Positions 18,853 through 28,368 of a stretch of DNA of 64,000 bases are shown here, piece after piece. Numbering within the stretch: position 1 is the first letter of the stretch; each line of letters opens with the position of its first letter. Origin of the DNA: Methanothermococcus okinawensis IH1 (GTDB lineage: Archaea > AGJL01 > Methanococci > Methanococcales > Methanococcaceae); NCBI RefSeq assembly GCF_000179575.2, contig NC_015636.1:1589495-1653494 (forward strand), read 5' to 3'. The notes under the pieces were generated by a model that ran no database searches, was not told the origin of the DNA, and was given only the letters and a program-made list of their open reading frames with translations. Both the position numbers and the translations under genes were made by a program.

Positions 18853-19476
18853 TTATAATATTCTGTATGTTCCTGTTTTAGGCTCGTATATTTCTCCATC
18901 ATCAATTAACTCTCTTAATATATCATCGAGTTCTTTTTCATCAATATTTAATTTCTCAACCAATTCTTCATAGGTTATTTCATCATTTTCATTTATAATA
19001 TTTAGTATTTTATCCTTTGGGGATTCTTCTTCGCTGTAAATATCTTCCAATACCTCATCAGCCATGGGATTATCACTTTTTTCACCACCTTCATACTGTG
19101 ATGCAGATTCTTCATCCTCCATATATTTTCTTGTTTTTTCTATTTCAAGAGCTCGCAATTTTTTCCATTTTTCTTTATTATCATTTCTCTTTTTATACAC
19201 TTCCAATGCAACATATTTTGAACCGTCATATTCTCCTACTCTACCTATAACATCTAAAAAATCCCCCTCTTCAATATCTTCTGCTTTTTTTTCAAAATCT
19301 TTAATAACCACGCCATCCAATTCAAAGGATATGATGGTTGAAATTGCTATATTTTTTACTTTCCCCAATAATCTAACCCTATGTATTCTTTTACCATCTA
19401 TTATTAGTGCCTTTTCATTAACCTCATTATTTAAAAATTCCTCAGGATATATCTTATATGCTGTCCATCTTGCCAT
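18853..19476 (-). CDS. RPA-associated OB-fold / winged-helix protein (COG3390-like)
   Basis: A 207-residue protein. An N-terminal OB-fold (MARWTAYKIYPEEFLN, HRVRLLGKVKNI, EEGDFLDVIGRVGEYDG) is followed by an acidic linker and a C-terminal winged-helix (ITYEELVEKLNIDEKELDDI, GEIYEPKTGTYRIL). This layout matches archaeal RPA-associated proteins, including the 32-kDa-type RPA subunit of Thermococcales, that bind single-stranded DNA with RPA. I chose the ATG at 19476 because GGTGAAAACA precedes it; an ATG 12 nt upstream has no such site. The RPA link is from the family, not from neighbours. Confidence 0.75.
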   Translation of the reverse strand: MARWTAYKIYPEEFLNNEVNEKALIIDGKRIHRVRLLGKVKNIAISTIISFELDGVVIKDFEKKAEDIEEGDFLDVIGRVGEYDGSKYVALEVYKKRNDNKEKWKKLRALEIEKTRKYMEDEESASQYEGGEKSDNPMADEVLEDIYSEEESPKDKILNIINENDEITYEELVEKLNIDEKELDDILRELIDDGEIYEPKTGTYRIL

Positions 19477-19652
19477 TGTTTTCACCATAATTATTTAATT
19501 ATTTAAATTAATTAATTGTTAATATTTTAATATAATTTGTTATAATCAGTTTTATATTATTTTAATTACATATTATTACATATTATTTATACACCATAAT
19601 TTACATTATTTTAATTATTATTTAATATATTTACCTTTAATTATCTCATTAC

Positions 19653-20513
19653 CTATTTGATATTATATCCTTTAATAATATGTCTTATCCTTTTGCCAGT
19701 TTTTATTTCATAAGTTTTTAACATAAGTCCTGAATCTTTTATTTTATCCATTACGGCTTTTCTTCTTTCCATAGGTTTATGTGGGAACATCAATGCAATC
19801 AATCCGCCTTTATTTAGATGATTTACTCCTTCTTCAATGATTTTTAAAGAAAATTCTTCACCATATTTTCCACCACCTATGAGCTCTATATCTGTGGCAT
19901 GAGCTCCGCCAAAACTTCGTTTTGATGGAACAGAATTGGAGTCATAAAATGGGGGATAGGATATTATTAAATCAAATTTTTTATGGGTGAGGTTAGTTAT
20001 ACCTTTGATTATTTTATTATTTGAATTAATTACCATTATATAATTGTTTAGATTATTTTTTAAGGTATTTTCATTGGCTATATTTATATATTCCTTTACT
20101 GTCTCTGTTGCATAAATATTACAGTGATAGTATTTTGCCATTATGATGGAGATTATAGCAGAGCCTGTTCCAATTTCCAAAACTGTTTTTATTGGGTGAT
20201 GGTTATTATTGTCGTATTTGATATTTTTAACATTTTCTTTAACTATATCATTATTTGCGTTAAGTATATCCTTATTATAGTTTTCAAATACATTCTTAAC
20301 AAATAAGTATCGATTTATCGGTGTAGGAATAAGTGCATCTTTATGAAATTCCATGTTTAAGCCAAATAGATATTTTAAAATTGTTTTATTGTATAAATAC
20401 AGTGCTTCTTTATTTTTAAAATTTAGTTTAGCTTTTCCATTTTTATAAAAAACATATTTTTGTAATTCTCTGTTTAACTTCACTGCATCTTCTATTTTTA
20501 ATCCTAATTCCAC
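19653..20513 (-). CDS. SAM-dependent N6-adenine-type methyltransferase (RlmF/METTL16-like)
   Basis: A 286-residue methyltransferase. It has the SAM motif VLEIGTGSAIISIIMA (about residue 110), the YATETVKEY acidic strand, and the catalytic tetrapeptide in LIISYPPFYDS, followed by FGGAHATDIELIGGGKYGEEF. The PPF form and the GGxxxE-type loop resemble the RlmF/METTL16 group that makes m6A in structured RNA. The substrate cannot be read from the sequence. An Asn-rich insertion lies at about residues 85-105. Confidence 0.75.
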   Translation of the reverse strand: MELGLKIEDAVKLNRELQKYVFYKNGKAKLNFKNKEALYLYNKTILKYLFGLNMEFHKDALIPTPINRYLFVKNVFENYNKDILNANNDIVKENVKNIKYDNNNHHPIKTVLEIGTGSAIISIIMAKYYHCNIYATETVKEYINIANENTLKNNLNNYIMVINSNNKIIKGITNLTHKKFDLIISYPPFYDSNSVPSKRSFGGAHATDIELIGGGKYGEEFSLKIIEEGVNHLNKGGLIALMFPHKPMERRKAVMDKIKDSGLMLKTYEIKTGKRIRHIIKGYNIK

Positions 20514-20794
20514 AATTTCACCTTAATGATGTAATAAGTATAATTAAAAATAAAAAATAAATAAAATTAAAATAAATAAAATTAAAATAAATAAAGTAAA
20601 TTAAAAAGTAAATTAAAGTAATATAATATAACTATTAAAATAATAGTAGATTAAAAAATATAAATAAAACGATAAAAAATAAAATAATAGTTGTAGTTAA
20701 TAATTAATAATAAAATAAAATAATTAACATTAATAATTACTTAAATAATTATTTAATATTTAATAGTAAATTTAAATTAAAATTGGTGGTAATA

Positions 20795-21985
20795 TTGCAA
20801 TTTGTCCATATATCCGATAATCATCTTGGATACAGACAGTATAACTTGGATGAAAGGGAGAGAGATTTTTACAATTCATTTAATGAATGTATAAATAAAA
20901 TAATTGAGATAAAACCAGATTTTGTAATCCACAGCGGTGATTTATTTGAAAGCCCAGAACCATCAATTAATGCAATTTACACTGCAATGGAGGGATTTAA
21001 TAAATTAAAAAGATACAATATACCTATTTATATTATCCACGGCAATCATGATTTACCAAAGAGGAGCTCCAAAGGTTCGCCATTTAGAATATTAAAAGGT
21101 GTTTTAGGGGATAGTTTAAAAACTTTTAGCAATAAAAAATATCATATTTTTAGAAAAGGTAATGAGGAGATATTTATTGGGGGCTCTGATTTTACCTATA
21201 AAAGTAAAATAAACAATCTTTTTGAAGACTATAAATTAATAGAAGAGAAATCAAAACAGTATAATAAAAAAATATTGTTATTTCATCAAAGTGTATATTC
21301 CTATTCAAATTTACCTATGTATGAGCTCCAACTTAACAATTTTCCAAAAGGATTTAACTATTACGCAGGAGGGCATATTCATCAGAGAATTCTTAAACCA
21401 GTAAATAACAATATAGATTGTCCAAAAGAAAAAAATGGAACAAATAGCGTTTTTGCATACAGCGGTTCCACAGAAATTAGGTCTTATGATGAATATAGAG
21501 ATTATGAGAATGATGGAAAAGGATTTTATTTGGTGGATATGAGTGGAGGAGATTTTGATAAATCGGATGTTAATAAAATAGACATAAAAGTGCATAAAAT
21601 AGACATAAAATGCAGAGATTTTATAATTGATAAAAGGATTGAGGATAAAGATGATTTTGAAAGTTTTATGGATGAACTAAACTCAAAATCAAATCCTGTT
21701 GTAATAAGCAGTGTTGTTAAAGAATTTTTTGGGCATTTACATAGTATTTTAGCAAAAAAAGCACTTTATAGCAGATTATCCATTAGTGAACCTGATATAG
21801 AAAATGCCATCATTGATATTCAAAACAAAAATATGGATGAATTGTTTAAGGAATTTCTTAAAAGCAAAAATTATGATATAGATTTTGTATATGGGATATA
21901 TAATGAGGTTTTAAATGATAAAGACCTTTACTCTTGCCTTGATGAATATTTTAAAAAAATAATAAATGGCAATAATGCGACATGA
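20795..21985 (+). CDS. mre11: Mre11 DNA double-strand-break repair nuclease
   Basis: A 396-residue manganese-dependent nuclease, partner of Rad50. All phosphoesterase motifs are visible: ISDNHLGYRQYN, HSGDLFESPEPS, IIHGNHDLPKR, LLFHQSVYSYS and YYAGGHIHQR. The reading frame opens at 20783, but GGTGGT (20785-20790) then lies inside it, so the TTG at 20795 is the likely start. This matches the N-terminus of other Mre11 proteins, which begin directly before the FVHIxDNHLG motif. The gene is followed by rad50 after 72 nt. Function: 3'-5' exonuclease and endonuclease at DNA ends. Confidence 0.95.
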   Translation: MQFVHISDNHLGYRQYNLDERERDFYNSFNECINKIIEIKPDFVIHSGDLFESPEPSINAIYTAMEGFNKLKRYNIPIYIIHGNHDLPKRSSKGSPFRILKGVLGDSLKTFSNKKYHIFRKGNEEIFIGGSDFTYKSKINNLFEDYKLIEEKSKQYNKKILLFHQSVYSYSNLPMYELQLNNFPKGFNYYAGGHIHQRILKPVNNNIDCPKEKNGTNSVFAYSGSTEIRSYDEYRDYENDGKGFYLVDMSGGDFDKSDVNKIDIKVHKIDIKCRDFIIDKRIEDKDDFESFMDELNSKSNPVVISSVVKEFFGHLHSILAKKALYSRLSISEPDIENAIIDIQNKNMDELFKEFLKSKNYDIDFVYGIYNEVLNDKDLYSCLDEYFKKIINGNNAT

Positions 21986-22057
21986 AAATAAGCTATAAAA
22001 CGGTAAATAAAACGAATAATAAAATTTATAAATAAAATAAATAGAATCGGTGGAATA

Positions 22058-25051
22058 ATGATTATAAAGGCTATTAATATTAGAAATTTTAGAAGTCATA
22101 AGAACACTCAAATATCTTTTGATAAAGGGATTACCACCATAATAGGTCATAATGGAAGCGGGAAATCATCGATATTTGAGGCCATGAATTATGCACTGTA
22201 TGCAAGAGGTAGTGTAAGCAATGTCAATATTGATGATTTAATAAAGAGGGGAACTAATCAATTTTTAATAGAGCTCCTATTTGAGATTGGAGGTAATACC
22301 TATAAAGTTGTAAGAGGAAGGGGCAAGGGAGGAAACATAGATAGATTATATATAAATAATAGCCTTTATGCTGAAACCAACAGTGAAGTGAATAATAAAA
22401 TAAAGGAAATACTTGGAATAGACCATAAGGTATTTTTAAATGCAATTTATATAAAACAGGGCGAGATTAACAGTCTTATAAATTTAAGACCTGCCGAGAG
22501 AAAGAGACTTATTGGGACACTTCTCGGTATTGAAAGGTATGAAAAGGTATGGGGAGAGATGGGGAATGCTATTGGTGAATTTAGCCGTAAATTGGAATAT
22601 ATAAAAGGAGAGTTAAAACAAATCGATGATATAAAAGATAATATAAAACATATAAAAGAAGAAATAGATGAAAAAGAAAAGGAATTAAAGATATTGAAAA
22701 ACAACTATATACATATTGAAAAGTTAAAGAAAGAAAAGGAAGAGGAATTAAAACAGTATGATAAAAAAGAAAAGGAATTTAACGATTTAAATAATATATT
22801 GAGAGAAACGGAACATAAAATAGAGAGTCTTAAAAATGAAATTGATAATTTAAAAAATGATATTAAGGATATTAAATACAAAAACAAGATTTTAATGGAA
22901 AATAACGAAGGATATAATAAATATATTGAAATTGAAAAGGAATTAAATGAGTTATCCAACAAAATTGAGTCTTATAAAAAATATTACGATAAATTCAATA
23001 AATTAAACGGTAAGAAGGAAACTTTGGAGGATAATTTAAAGAAAATTAATGAGAATTTAAAAAACCTTAATCCAGAAAATAAAGATATTGATACGATAAA
23101 TAAAGATATTGAAAGTATTAAAGGAGAGTTAGAAAAACTACATAATATTATGGAAAAATTAATGGAATTAACAGAATTAAATAAAAAATTGGATGAATTA
23201 AATAAAAATAAGGAAGAAATAGATAAGAATAAAAAATATTATGAAGAATATATCGATATAGCTAAAAAATTGGATGAATTGAGTAAAAAACTTGTAGTAT
23301 TTGAAAAATTAAAGGAAAAGAAGAAAAACATAAACTCTCAAATAGATAGCTTGAAGAAGAAAAAGGAGGAGCTCCTAAAAGACCTTACCAATTTTGATGA
23401 AATAGAGAAAAAAATAAATGCCGAAAATGAATTGGTAAAAGAGCACGATGACTTAACGGAAAAAATAACGAATCTCACCAAATTAATTACCGAGAAAGAT
23501 ACTAAAATAAAGCAGATAAAGGATGCCATAAAAAAACTTGAAGAAACAGATAATAAATGTCCAGTTTGTCAGTCAGATATTGATGAGAATAAAAAGGCGG
23601 AGCTCCTAAACACATACCACAGCAATATTGAAAAAGAATTAAAACAGTTAAAAAAACTTGAAAAAAAATATAATGATTACAATACTAAATCAAAAGAACT
23701 AAATAATAATATTAATAAAATAAACAAATTAAAAGCTAAATATGGTAAATTAAAGGAAAAAAAGGATAATTTAGATAATATAAATAAAGATTTGGATAAT
23801 TATATAAATGAGTTATATGAGCTCCGTAAGGAAATTAGCAGATATGAAAACATTGAAAAAGAAATCAAAGATTTAGAAAAGAAAAAAGATTATTTAGAAA
23901 AATATTATAATAAATATAACTTTTGCGTGGAGTATTTAAAAAATACAAATGAAAAAGAGCTATTAAATAATAAAAATAATCTTTTAAAAATAATTGGTAA
24001 TTACGATAAAACAAAGGTAAATAATAAAGAAAAGGAGTTAAATAATAATTTGGAGAAATTAAAGGATATTTTAAGGTTAATAAATGATAAAATAAATAAA
24101 GAGGAAGAGCTAAAAAATATCTCAAAAGAAATAGAGAAAATACAGAAAAAGGCAGAGAATTACATTGAATTGAATAGAAAAAAATCAGAGATGGAAAAGG
24201 AAATGGAACTGTATAAAGAACCTTATAACACCTATAAAAATGCCATTGCAGTGCTTGAAAATTACTCTAAAAAATATAAAACAGACATTAATAAGCTTGA
24301 AAATACCGTAAATGAGATTATAACCGATAAAAATGAAGAGTTAAACACACTAAACAATAGTAAAAACAATATTTTAGAAAAAATCGATAATTTGGATTAT
24401 TATGATAAAACCTACCATGATAAATTGAAAGAGAATTATGAAAAAATATCTAATAAATTAAATGATGCAAATAATAAAATTGTAGAGGTAAAGTCATATT
24501 TAAATTCTAAAACTGAGCTCCTACAAAATTATGTAAATAATCTAAATAAATTACTGAATAAAGAAAAAGAAAAGGAACGGTTGGAAAAATATATCGATTA
24601 TTTAAAAGATATAAGAGAGAATGTCTTTTCGAAGAACGGATTTCAGCAGTATTTAAGGGAAAAATATATTCCACTTATTCAAAAATATACCAATGAGATA
24701 TTCAATGAGTTCGAGCTCCCTTACAGTCATATCCAAATTAAAAATGATTACGATATAATAGTGGATGAGCTCCCAGTAAAAACTTTAAGCGGTGGAGAGC
24801 AGATAGCAGTATCTCTTGCCCTTAGGCTTGGAATATCAAAGGCTGTATGCAATAATTTACAATGTATAATATTGGATGAACCTACGGCATTTCTTGATGA
24901 AGATAGGCGTAAAAAACTGTTAAATGTCTTTGGGAATATAAAAACTATCTCACAGGTTTTTGTTATATCTCACCACAATGAACTGGAACAGGTGGCAAAT
25001 AATATTATAAATATAAAGAAGATTGGAGAAGACTCTGTAATATACGATTAA
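22058..25051 (+). CDS. rad50: Rad50 DNA repair ATPase
   Basis: A 997-residue SMC-like ATPase of the Mre11-Rad50 complex. Walker A is GHNGSGKSSIFEAM (about residue 34) and the Q-loop region IYIKQGEINSL follows. Two long Lys/Glu/Asn-rich coiled coils flank the zinc hook CPVCQSDI (about residues 501-504). The C-terminal lobe has the signature VKTLSGGEQIAVSLALRLG, Walker B LQCIILDEPTAFLDEDRR and VISHHNELEQV. ATP binding closes the dimer on DNA and the hook tethers ends. The length is normal. Confidence 0.97.
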   Translation: MIIKAINIRNFRSHKNTQISFDKGITTIIGHNGSGKSSIFEAMNYALYARGSVSNVNIDDLIKRGTNQFLIELLFEIGGNTYKVVRGRGKGGNIDRLYINNSLYAETNSEVNNKIKEILGIDHKVFLNAIYIKQGEINSLINLRPAERKRLIGTLLGIERYEKVWGEMGNAIGEFSRKLEYIKGELKQIDDIKDNIKHIKEEIDEKEKELKILKNNYIHIEKLKKEKEEELKQYDKKEKEFNDLNNILRETEHKIESLKNEIDNLKNDIKDIKYKNKILMENNEGYNKYIEIEKELNELSNKIESYKKYYDKFNKLNGKKETLEDNLKKINENLKNLNPENKDIDTINKDIESIKGELEKLHNIMEKLMELTELNKKLDELNKNKEEIDKNKKYYEEYIDIAKKLDELSKKLVVFEKLKEKKKNINSQIDSLKKKKEELLKDLTNFDEIEKKINAENELVKEHDDLTEKITNLTKLITEKDTKIKQIKDAIKKLEETDNKCPVCQSDIDENKKAELLNTYHSNIEKELKQLKKLEKKYNDYNTKSKELNNNINKINKLKAKYGKLKEKKDNLDNINKDLDNYINELYELRKEISRYENIEKEIKDLEKKKDYLEKYYNKYNFCVEYLKNTNEKELLNNKNNLLKIIGNYDKTKVNNKEKELNNNLEKLKDILRLINDKINKEEELKNISKEIEKIQKKAENYIELNRKKSEMEKEMELYKEPYNTYKNAIAVLENYSKKYKTDINKLENTVNEIITDKNEELNTLNNSKNNILEKIDNLDYYDKTYHDKLKENYEKISNKLNDANNKIVEVKSYLNSKTELLQNYVNNLNKLLNKEKEKERLEKYIDYLKDIRENVFSKNGFQQYLREKYIPLIQKYTNEIFNEFELPYSHIQIKNDYDIIVDELPVKTLSGGEQIAVSLALRLGISKAVCNNLQCIILDEPTAFLDEDRRKKLLNVFGNIKTISQVFVISHHNELEQVANNIINIKKIGEDSVIYD

Positions 25052-25067
25052 TATTTTTAGGGATAGA

Positions 25068-25466
25068 ATGATAAAGATAATACCAGATACAAATTTTTTA
25101 ATATACGCCATTAAGCACAATATAAATATAGATTACGAGCTCAGTAGGTTCTCAAGTAATTATGAAGTAATAATACTAAGCTGTATAATGGAAGAATTGG
25201 AAAAACTCAAAACTAAATTAAAGGGTAAAGAAAAATTTTCCATAAATATATTACTCTCTTTGATTAAAAAATATAAAACAGATGACTACAATATTGGAAA
25301 ATATGCCGATGAAATAATAATCAATTATGCTAAATATCAAAAGGATAAGGGTAATAAAATAGTAATATGCACAAATGACAAAGAATTAAAAAGAAAACTT
25401 ATGGAGATGGGTATTCCTATAATAGTTGTTAAGCAAAAAAATTATTTTGAGTTGAGGGAAATTTAA
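25068..25466 (+). CDS. PIN-domain nuclease (Fcf1/Utp24-like)
   Basis: A 132-residue PIN-domain protein. Acidic positions are visible in IIPDTNFLIYAI (Asp), the MEELEKLK helix (Glu) and ICTNDKELKRKLMEMGI (Asp), consistent with a Mg-dependent ribonuclease. The pattern is close to the archaeal Fcf1/Utp24 type proposed for rRNA processing. It starts 16 nt after rad50 and is therefore probably in the mre11-rad50 transcript. The physiological substrate is not evident, and no antitoxin gene is adjacent, which argues against a VapBC module. Confidence 0.8.
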   Translation: MIKIIPDTNFLIYAIKHNINIDYELSRFSSNYEVIILSCIMEELEKLKTKLKGKEKFSINILLSLIKKYKTDDYNIGKYADEIIINYAKYQKDKGNKIVICTNDKELKRKLMEMGIPIIVVKQKNYFELREI

Positions 25467-25602
25467 AATTTAAAATCTAATAAATATAATAAATTTGATA
25501 TTTAATAAAAATATTTAATAAATGTTAAATAGTATCTGCATATATTTCATTATAAATGATATATATCAAAAAATATAGAAATATAAAAAAGTTGGTGATA
25601 TA

Positions 25603-26658
25603 ATGGCTGTAATTGATTATTTAAAAGAATTATCCACAGCAGAAGGTATTTCAGGAAGGGAAGATAATATAAGAAATATAATGGAAAAAGAACTTAAAAA
25701 ATACTGTGATGAAGTATATACCGATAAACTTGGAAACTTAATAGCAAAAAAAGGAAATAAAGGACCTAAAATAATGTTTGCAGCACATATGGATGAAATT
25801 GGATTAATGGTTAAATATATTGATGAAAACGGATTCTTAAAATTTACAAAAATAGGTGGAATAAACGACCAGATGCTTTTGAATCAGAAGGTAATTGTCC
25901 ATACAGATAAAGGAAATATAGTAGGCGTTTTAGGTTCAAAACCACCACATAAAATGAAAGAGAGTGAAAGAAACAAATTAATAAACTATGAGGATATGTT
26001 TATAGATATTGGGGCAAAAAATAGGGAAGACGCTCAAAAAATGGGTGTAGAGATAGGTTCATGGATTTCATTTAAATCAGATTTTGACGAGCTCGGTAAT
26101 AATAGGGTTTCCTGTAAATCATTTGATAACAGGGCAGGATGTGCCGTTTTATTGGAAGTTGCAAAAGAATTAAGTGAAAAGGAATTAAACTGTCAGGTGT
26201 ATTTCGTTGGAACTGTTCAGGAAGAGGTTGGATTAAAGGGTGCAAGAACATCGGCTTTTGGCATTAATCCAGATGTGGCATTTGCACTCGATGTAACAAT
26301 ATGTGGAGACCATCCAGGTATAAAACTTGAAGATGCTCCTATTGAATTGGGAAAAGGTCCAGCAGTAGGTATAATCGATGCTTCGGGAAGAGGTTTAATT
26401 GCTCATCCAAAGGTTTTAAAAATGGTAAAAGAGGTATCAAATAAGTATAATATATCTGTTCAGTATGAGGTTGGAGAAGGAGGAACAACAGACGCTACTG
26501 CAATATATCTAACACGAGAAGGTATTCCTACGGGAGTTATTTCAGTTCCTTCCAGATATATACATACACCTGTTGAGGTAATTGATACCAAAGATTTAAA
26601 TGAAACTGTTAAGTTGGTGAGCTCCTGTATTAAGGAATTACCTAACTATTTCCAATAG
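25603..26658 (+). CDS. M42-family metalloaminopeptidase (TET-type)
   Basis: A 351-residue dinuclear zinc aminopeptidase. Metal ligands appear in [11 protein letters not shown] (His, about residue 66), [13 protein letters not shown] (Asp), [12 protein letters not shown] (the catalytic and ligand Glu pair), [12 protein letters not shown] (Asp) and [10 protein letters not shown] (His). M42 enzymes form dodecameric TET complexes that finish peptide breakdown after the proteasome. GGTGATATA precedes the ATG. Confidence 0.93.
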   Translation: MAVIDYLKELSTAEGISGREDNIRNIMEKELKKYCDEVYTDKLGNLIAKKGNKGPKIMFAAHMDEIGLMVKYIDENGFLKFTKIGGINDQMLLNQKVIVHTDKGNIVGVLGSKPPHKMKESERNKLINYEDMFIDIGAKNREDAQKMGVEIGSWISFKSDFDELGNNRVSCKSFDNRAGCAVLLEVAKELSEKELNCQVYFVGTVQEEVGLKGARTSAFGINPDVAFALDVTICGDHPGIKLEDAPIELGKGPAVGIIDASGRGLIAHPKVLKMVKEVSNKYNISVQYEVGEGGTTDATAIYLTREGIPTGVISVPSRYIHTPVEVIDTKDLNETVKLVSSCIKELPNYFQ

Positions 26659-26667
26659 GGATATACT

Positions 26668-27354
26668 ATGAAGATGATAATAACAAGATTAATTACCTAT
26701 CCTACTGCCTATGTTATGTGGGGAGGAATGATGTGGTATTCCCAAATAATTTCCCCCTTTGATTTTACTTCTTATTTACATTATATCCCATTATGCAATG
26801 CCAATTTTTATCATCTTCTTCAAACTTCGCCCTATTTTTTAATAGAGTTTTTTAGAATAATTTATTTGTATTCATTTACATTTTGCATAGTTGGAGGAAT
26901 TGGTTATTATTTAATTGTAAAAAGGGATTATCTAAAATCAGATGTGATATTAATAGATATTGCACTTGGATGGCTTATAGCAGGTTTGATATATACCTTT
27001 TTTGTAGTTCAATCTCCATTTCAAGTTGGTGTTGCTAATGATTTAACGCATGATAGTTTATTGTGGATATTTACAAAGCCCACCTATGAAATTCCTTCCT
27101 TACATACGGCATATTCTGTTCTTATGGCATTGCATTTTAAGGATGAAAAAAGTAAGATAAAATATTTATTTTATGCACTTGGCATATTAATTCCAATATC
27201 TACATTATTTATGGGACAGCACTGGATAGTTGATGTAATTACTGGAATAATATTTGCATATATTCTTTATAAATTGCCTAAAAATATCCATTTAAGGATA
27301 CATGATGCTATTAATGTGTTATCTGGATGTTATGGAATTAAAAAAATAAAATAA
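26668..27354 (+). CDS. PAP2-family membrane phosphatase
   Basis: A 228-residue protein with about six membrane helices. It carries the PAP2_3 active-site motifs IPSLHTAYSVLMALH (motif 2 His) and MGQHWIVDVITGIIFA (motif 3 His/Asp). Such enzymes release phosphate from lipid phosphates or transfer lipid head groups; the substrate here is unknown. The ATG lies 10 bp after the peptidase stop, with AGGGATA as ribosome-binding site, so the two genes are probably co-transcribed. Confidence 0.85.
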   Translation: MKMIITRLITYPTAYVMWGGMMWYSQIISPFDFTSYLHYIPLCNANFYHLLQTSPYFLIEFFRIIYLYSFTFCIVGGIGYYLIVKRDYLKSDVILIDIALGWLIAGLIYTFFVVQSPFQVGVANDLTHDSLLWIFTKPTYEIPSLHTAYSVLMALHFKDEKSKIKYLFYALGILIPISTLFMGQHWIVDVITGIIFAYILYKLPKNIHLRIHDAINVLSGCYGIKKIK

Positions 27355-27437
27355 AATATAAAATAAAATATAAAATAAGAAGGAAAATAAAAAATAAATA
27401 TAAAAATTAAAAAAATAAAAATAAAATAAGTGAAAAT

Positions 27438-27929
27438 ATGGAAAAAATTAAACCTGATACAAAAGGTATAGCCTGGACATGTTTAATGTGTGGAAAGTGT
27501 TGTGATTCTCCAACAGTAACAAAAAAGGACATAGCAAATATAAGCGGATATTTAAAAATACCTTTTGAAGAAACTGTTAAGAAATATTTAACATATTTTG
27601 ATGGCACATACGGTGAATTAAAAGAGGTTAAAGGCAAATGTATATTTTTAAAGGATAATAAATGCTCCATATATAAGGTAAGACCTTTAATTTGTAGGTT
27701 AAGACCTTATTCTCCACAGTTAAAAAATGGAAAATTAATATTAACCTACGATGGATGGTTTTTAAATAATTGTCCAGGTTTATTTATTGGTAATTTACCT
27801 GTTGAAGAGGAATATTTAAAATACGGAGCTCTTGTTGTTAAATATTTAGGAGAAGAACAACCTACGCCTGATGAATTATTTAAAAATTTTAAAAAAAGAA
27901 ATAAAAAATTAAATAAAAAGAATAAATAA
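27438..27929 (+). CDS. YkgJ/CxxCxxCC-type Fe-S or zinc cluster protein
   Basis: A 163-residue protein with the family signature CLMCGKCC near residues 15-22, followed by CIFLKDNKCSIYKVRPLICR, which supplies three more Cys and the conserved RP. It is a small cytoplasmic protein whose cluster is thought to be Fe-S; the activity is unknown. The C-terminus is a Lys/Asn-rich tail. Confidence 0.85.
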   Translation: MEKIKPDTKGIAWTCLMCGKCCDSPTVTKKDIANISGYLKIPFEETVKKYLTYFDGTYGELKEVKGKCIFLKDNKCSIYKVRPLICRLRPYSPQLKNGKLILTYDGWFLNNCPGLFIGNLPVEEEYLKYGALVVKYLGEEQPTPDELFKNFKKRNKKLNKKNK

Positions 27930-27940
27930 TAAAATAAATA

Positions 27941-28273
27941 TTAGCAAAAGGTTCTGTTTGAAATTGGAATGCATAATGTCTTGCCACAGTTGGGACATTT
28001 AATTACTACCTTCCCGAGCTCGTAGTTTGATTCAAAAGGCTTCTTACAATAAGGGCAAAGCCATATTCTTTTGGATGTTTTTTTACATTCCCCAATTTCT
28101 CCCACTGTTGGGTATTTTTTATAGGTAATTTCGCTATCTTTTTCTTGGTATTTGAAGAACATTTTTATCATATTTAGGTAGAGCTCTACCGCAGATTTTT
28201 TTATGCAGTCATCCCCACCACATATTGGACATTTCATATTTTTAATTATCTTTTTAGTCTCTTCGTCCATCAT
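27941..28273 (-). CDS. Zinc-ribbon protein, unknown function
   Basis: A 110-residue protein with three Cys pairs: CPICGGDDC near the N-terminus, LCPYCKKPF in the middle and KCPNCGKTLC near the C-terminus, consistent with one or two zinc ribbons. Two adjacent ATG codons follow GGTGAT, so the start is either 28273 or 28270. It converges with the YkgJ gene. It may bind nucleic acid or protein; nothing more can be said. Confidence 0.7.
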   Translation of the reverse strand: MMDEETKKIIKNMKCPICGGDDCIKKSAVELYLNMIKMFFKYQEKDSEITYKKYPTVGEIGECKKTSKRIWLCPYCKKPFESNYELGKVVIKCPNCGKTLCIPISNRTFC

Positions 28274-28368
28274 ATCACCTTAAAATTTATAAATAAAATT
28301 TATAGATAAAATTAAAAGATAAAATTAATAATAAGTTAAAATAATTAATAATTAATAATATTAAAAAA

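Noticed and set aside
25068-25466. VapC toxin of a toxin-antitoxin pair
   Set aside because: No small antitoxin gene precedes it; the sequence sits tightly behind rad50 and resembles Fcf1-type PIN proteins.
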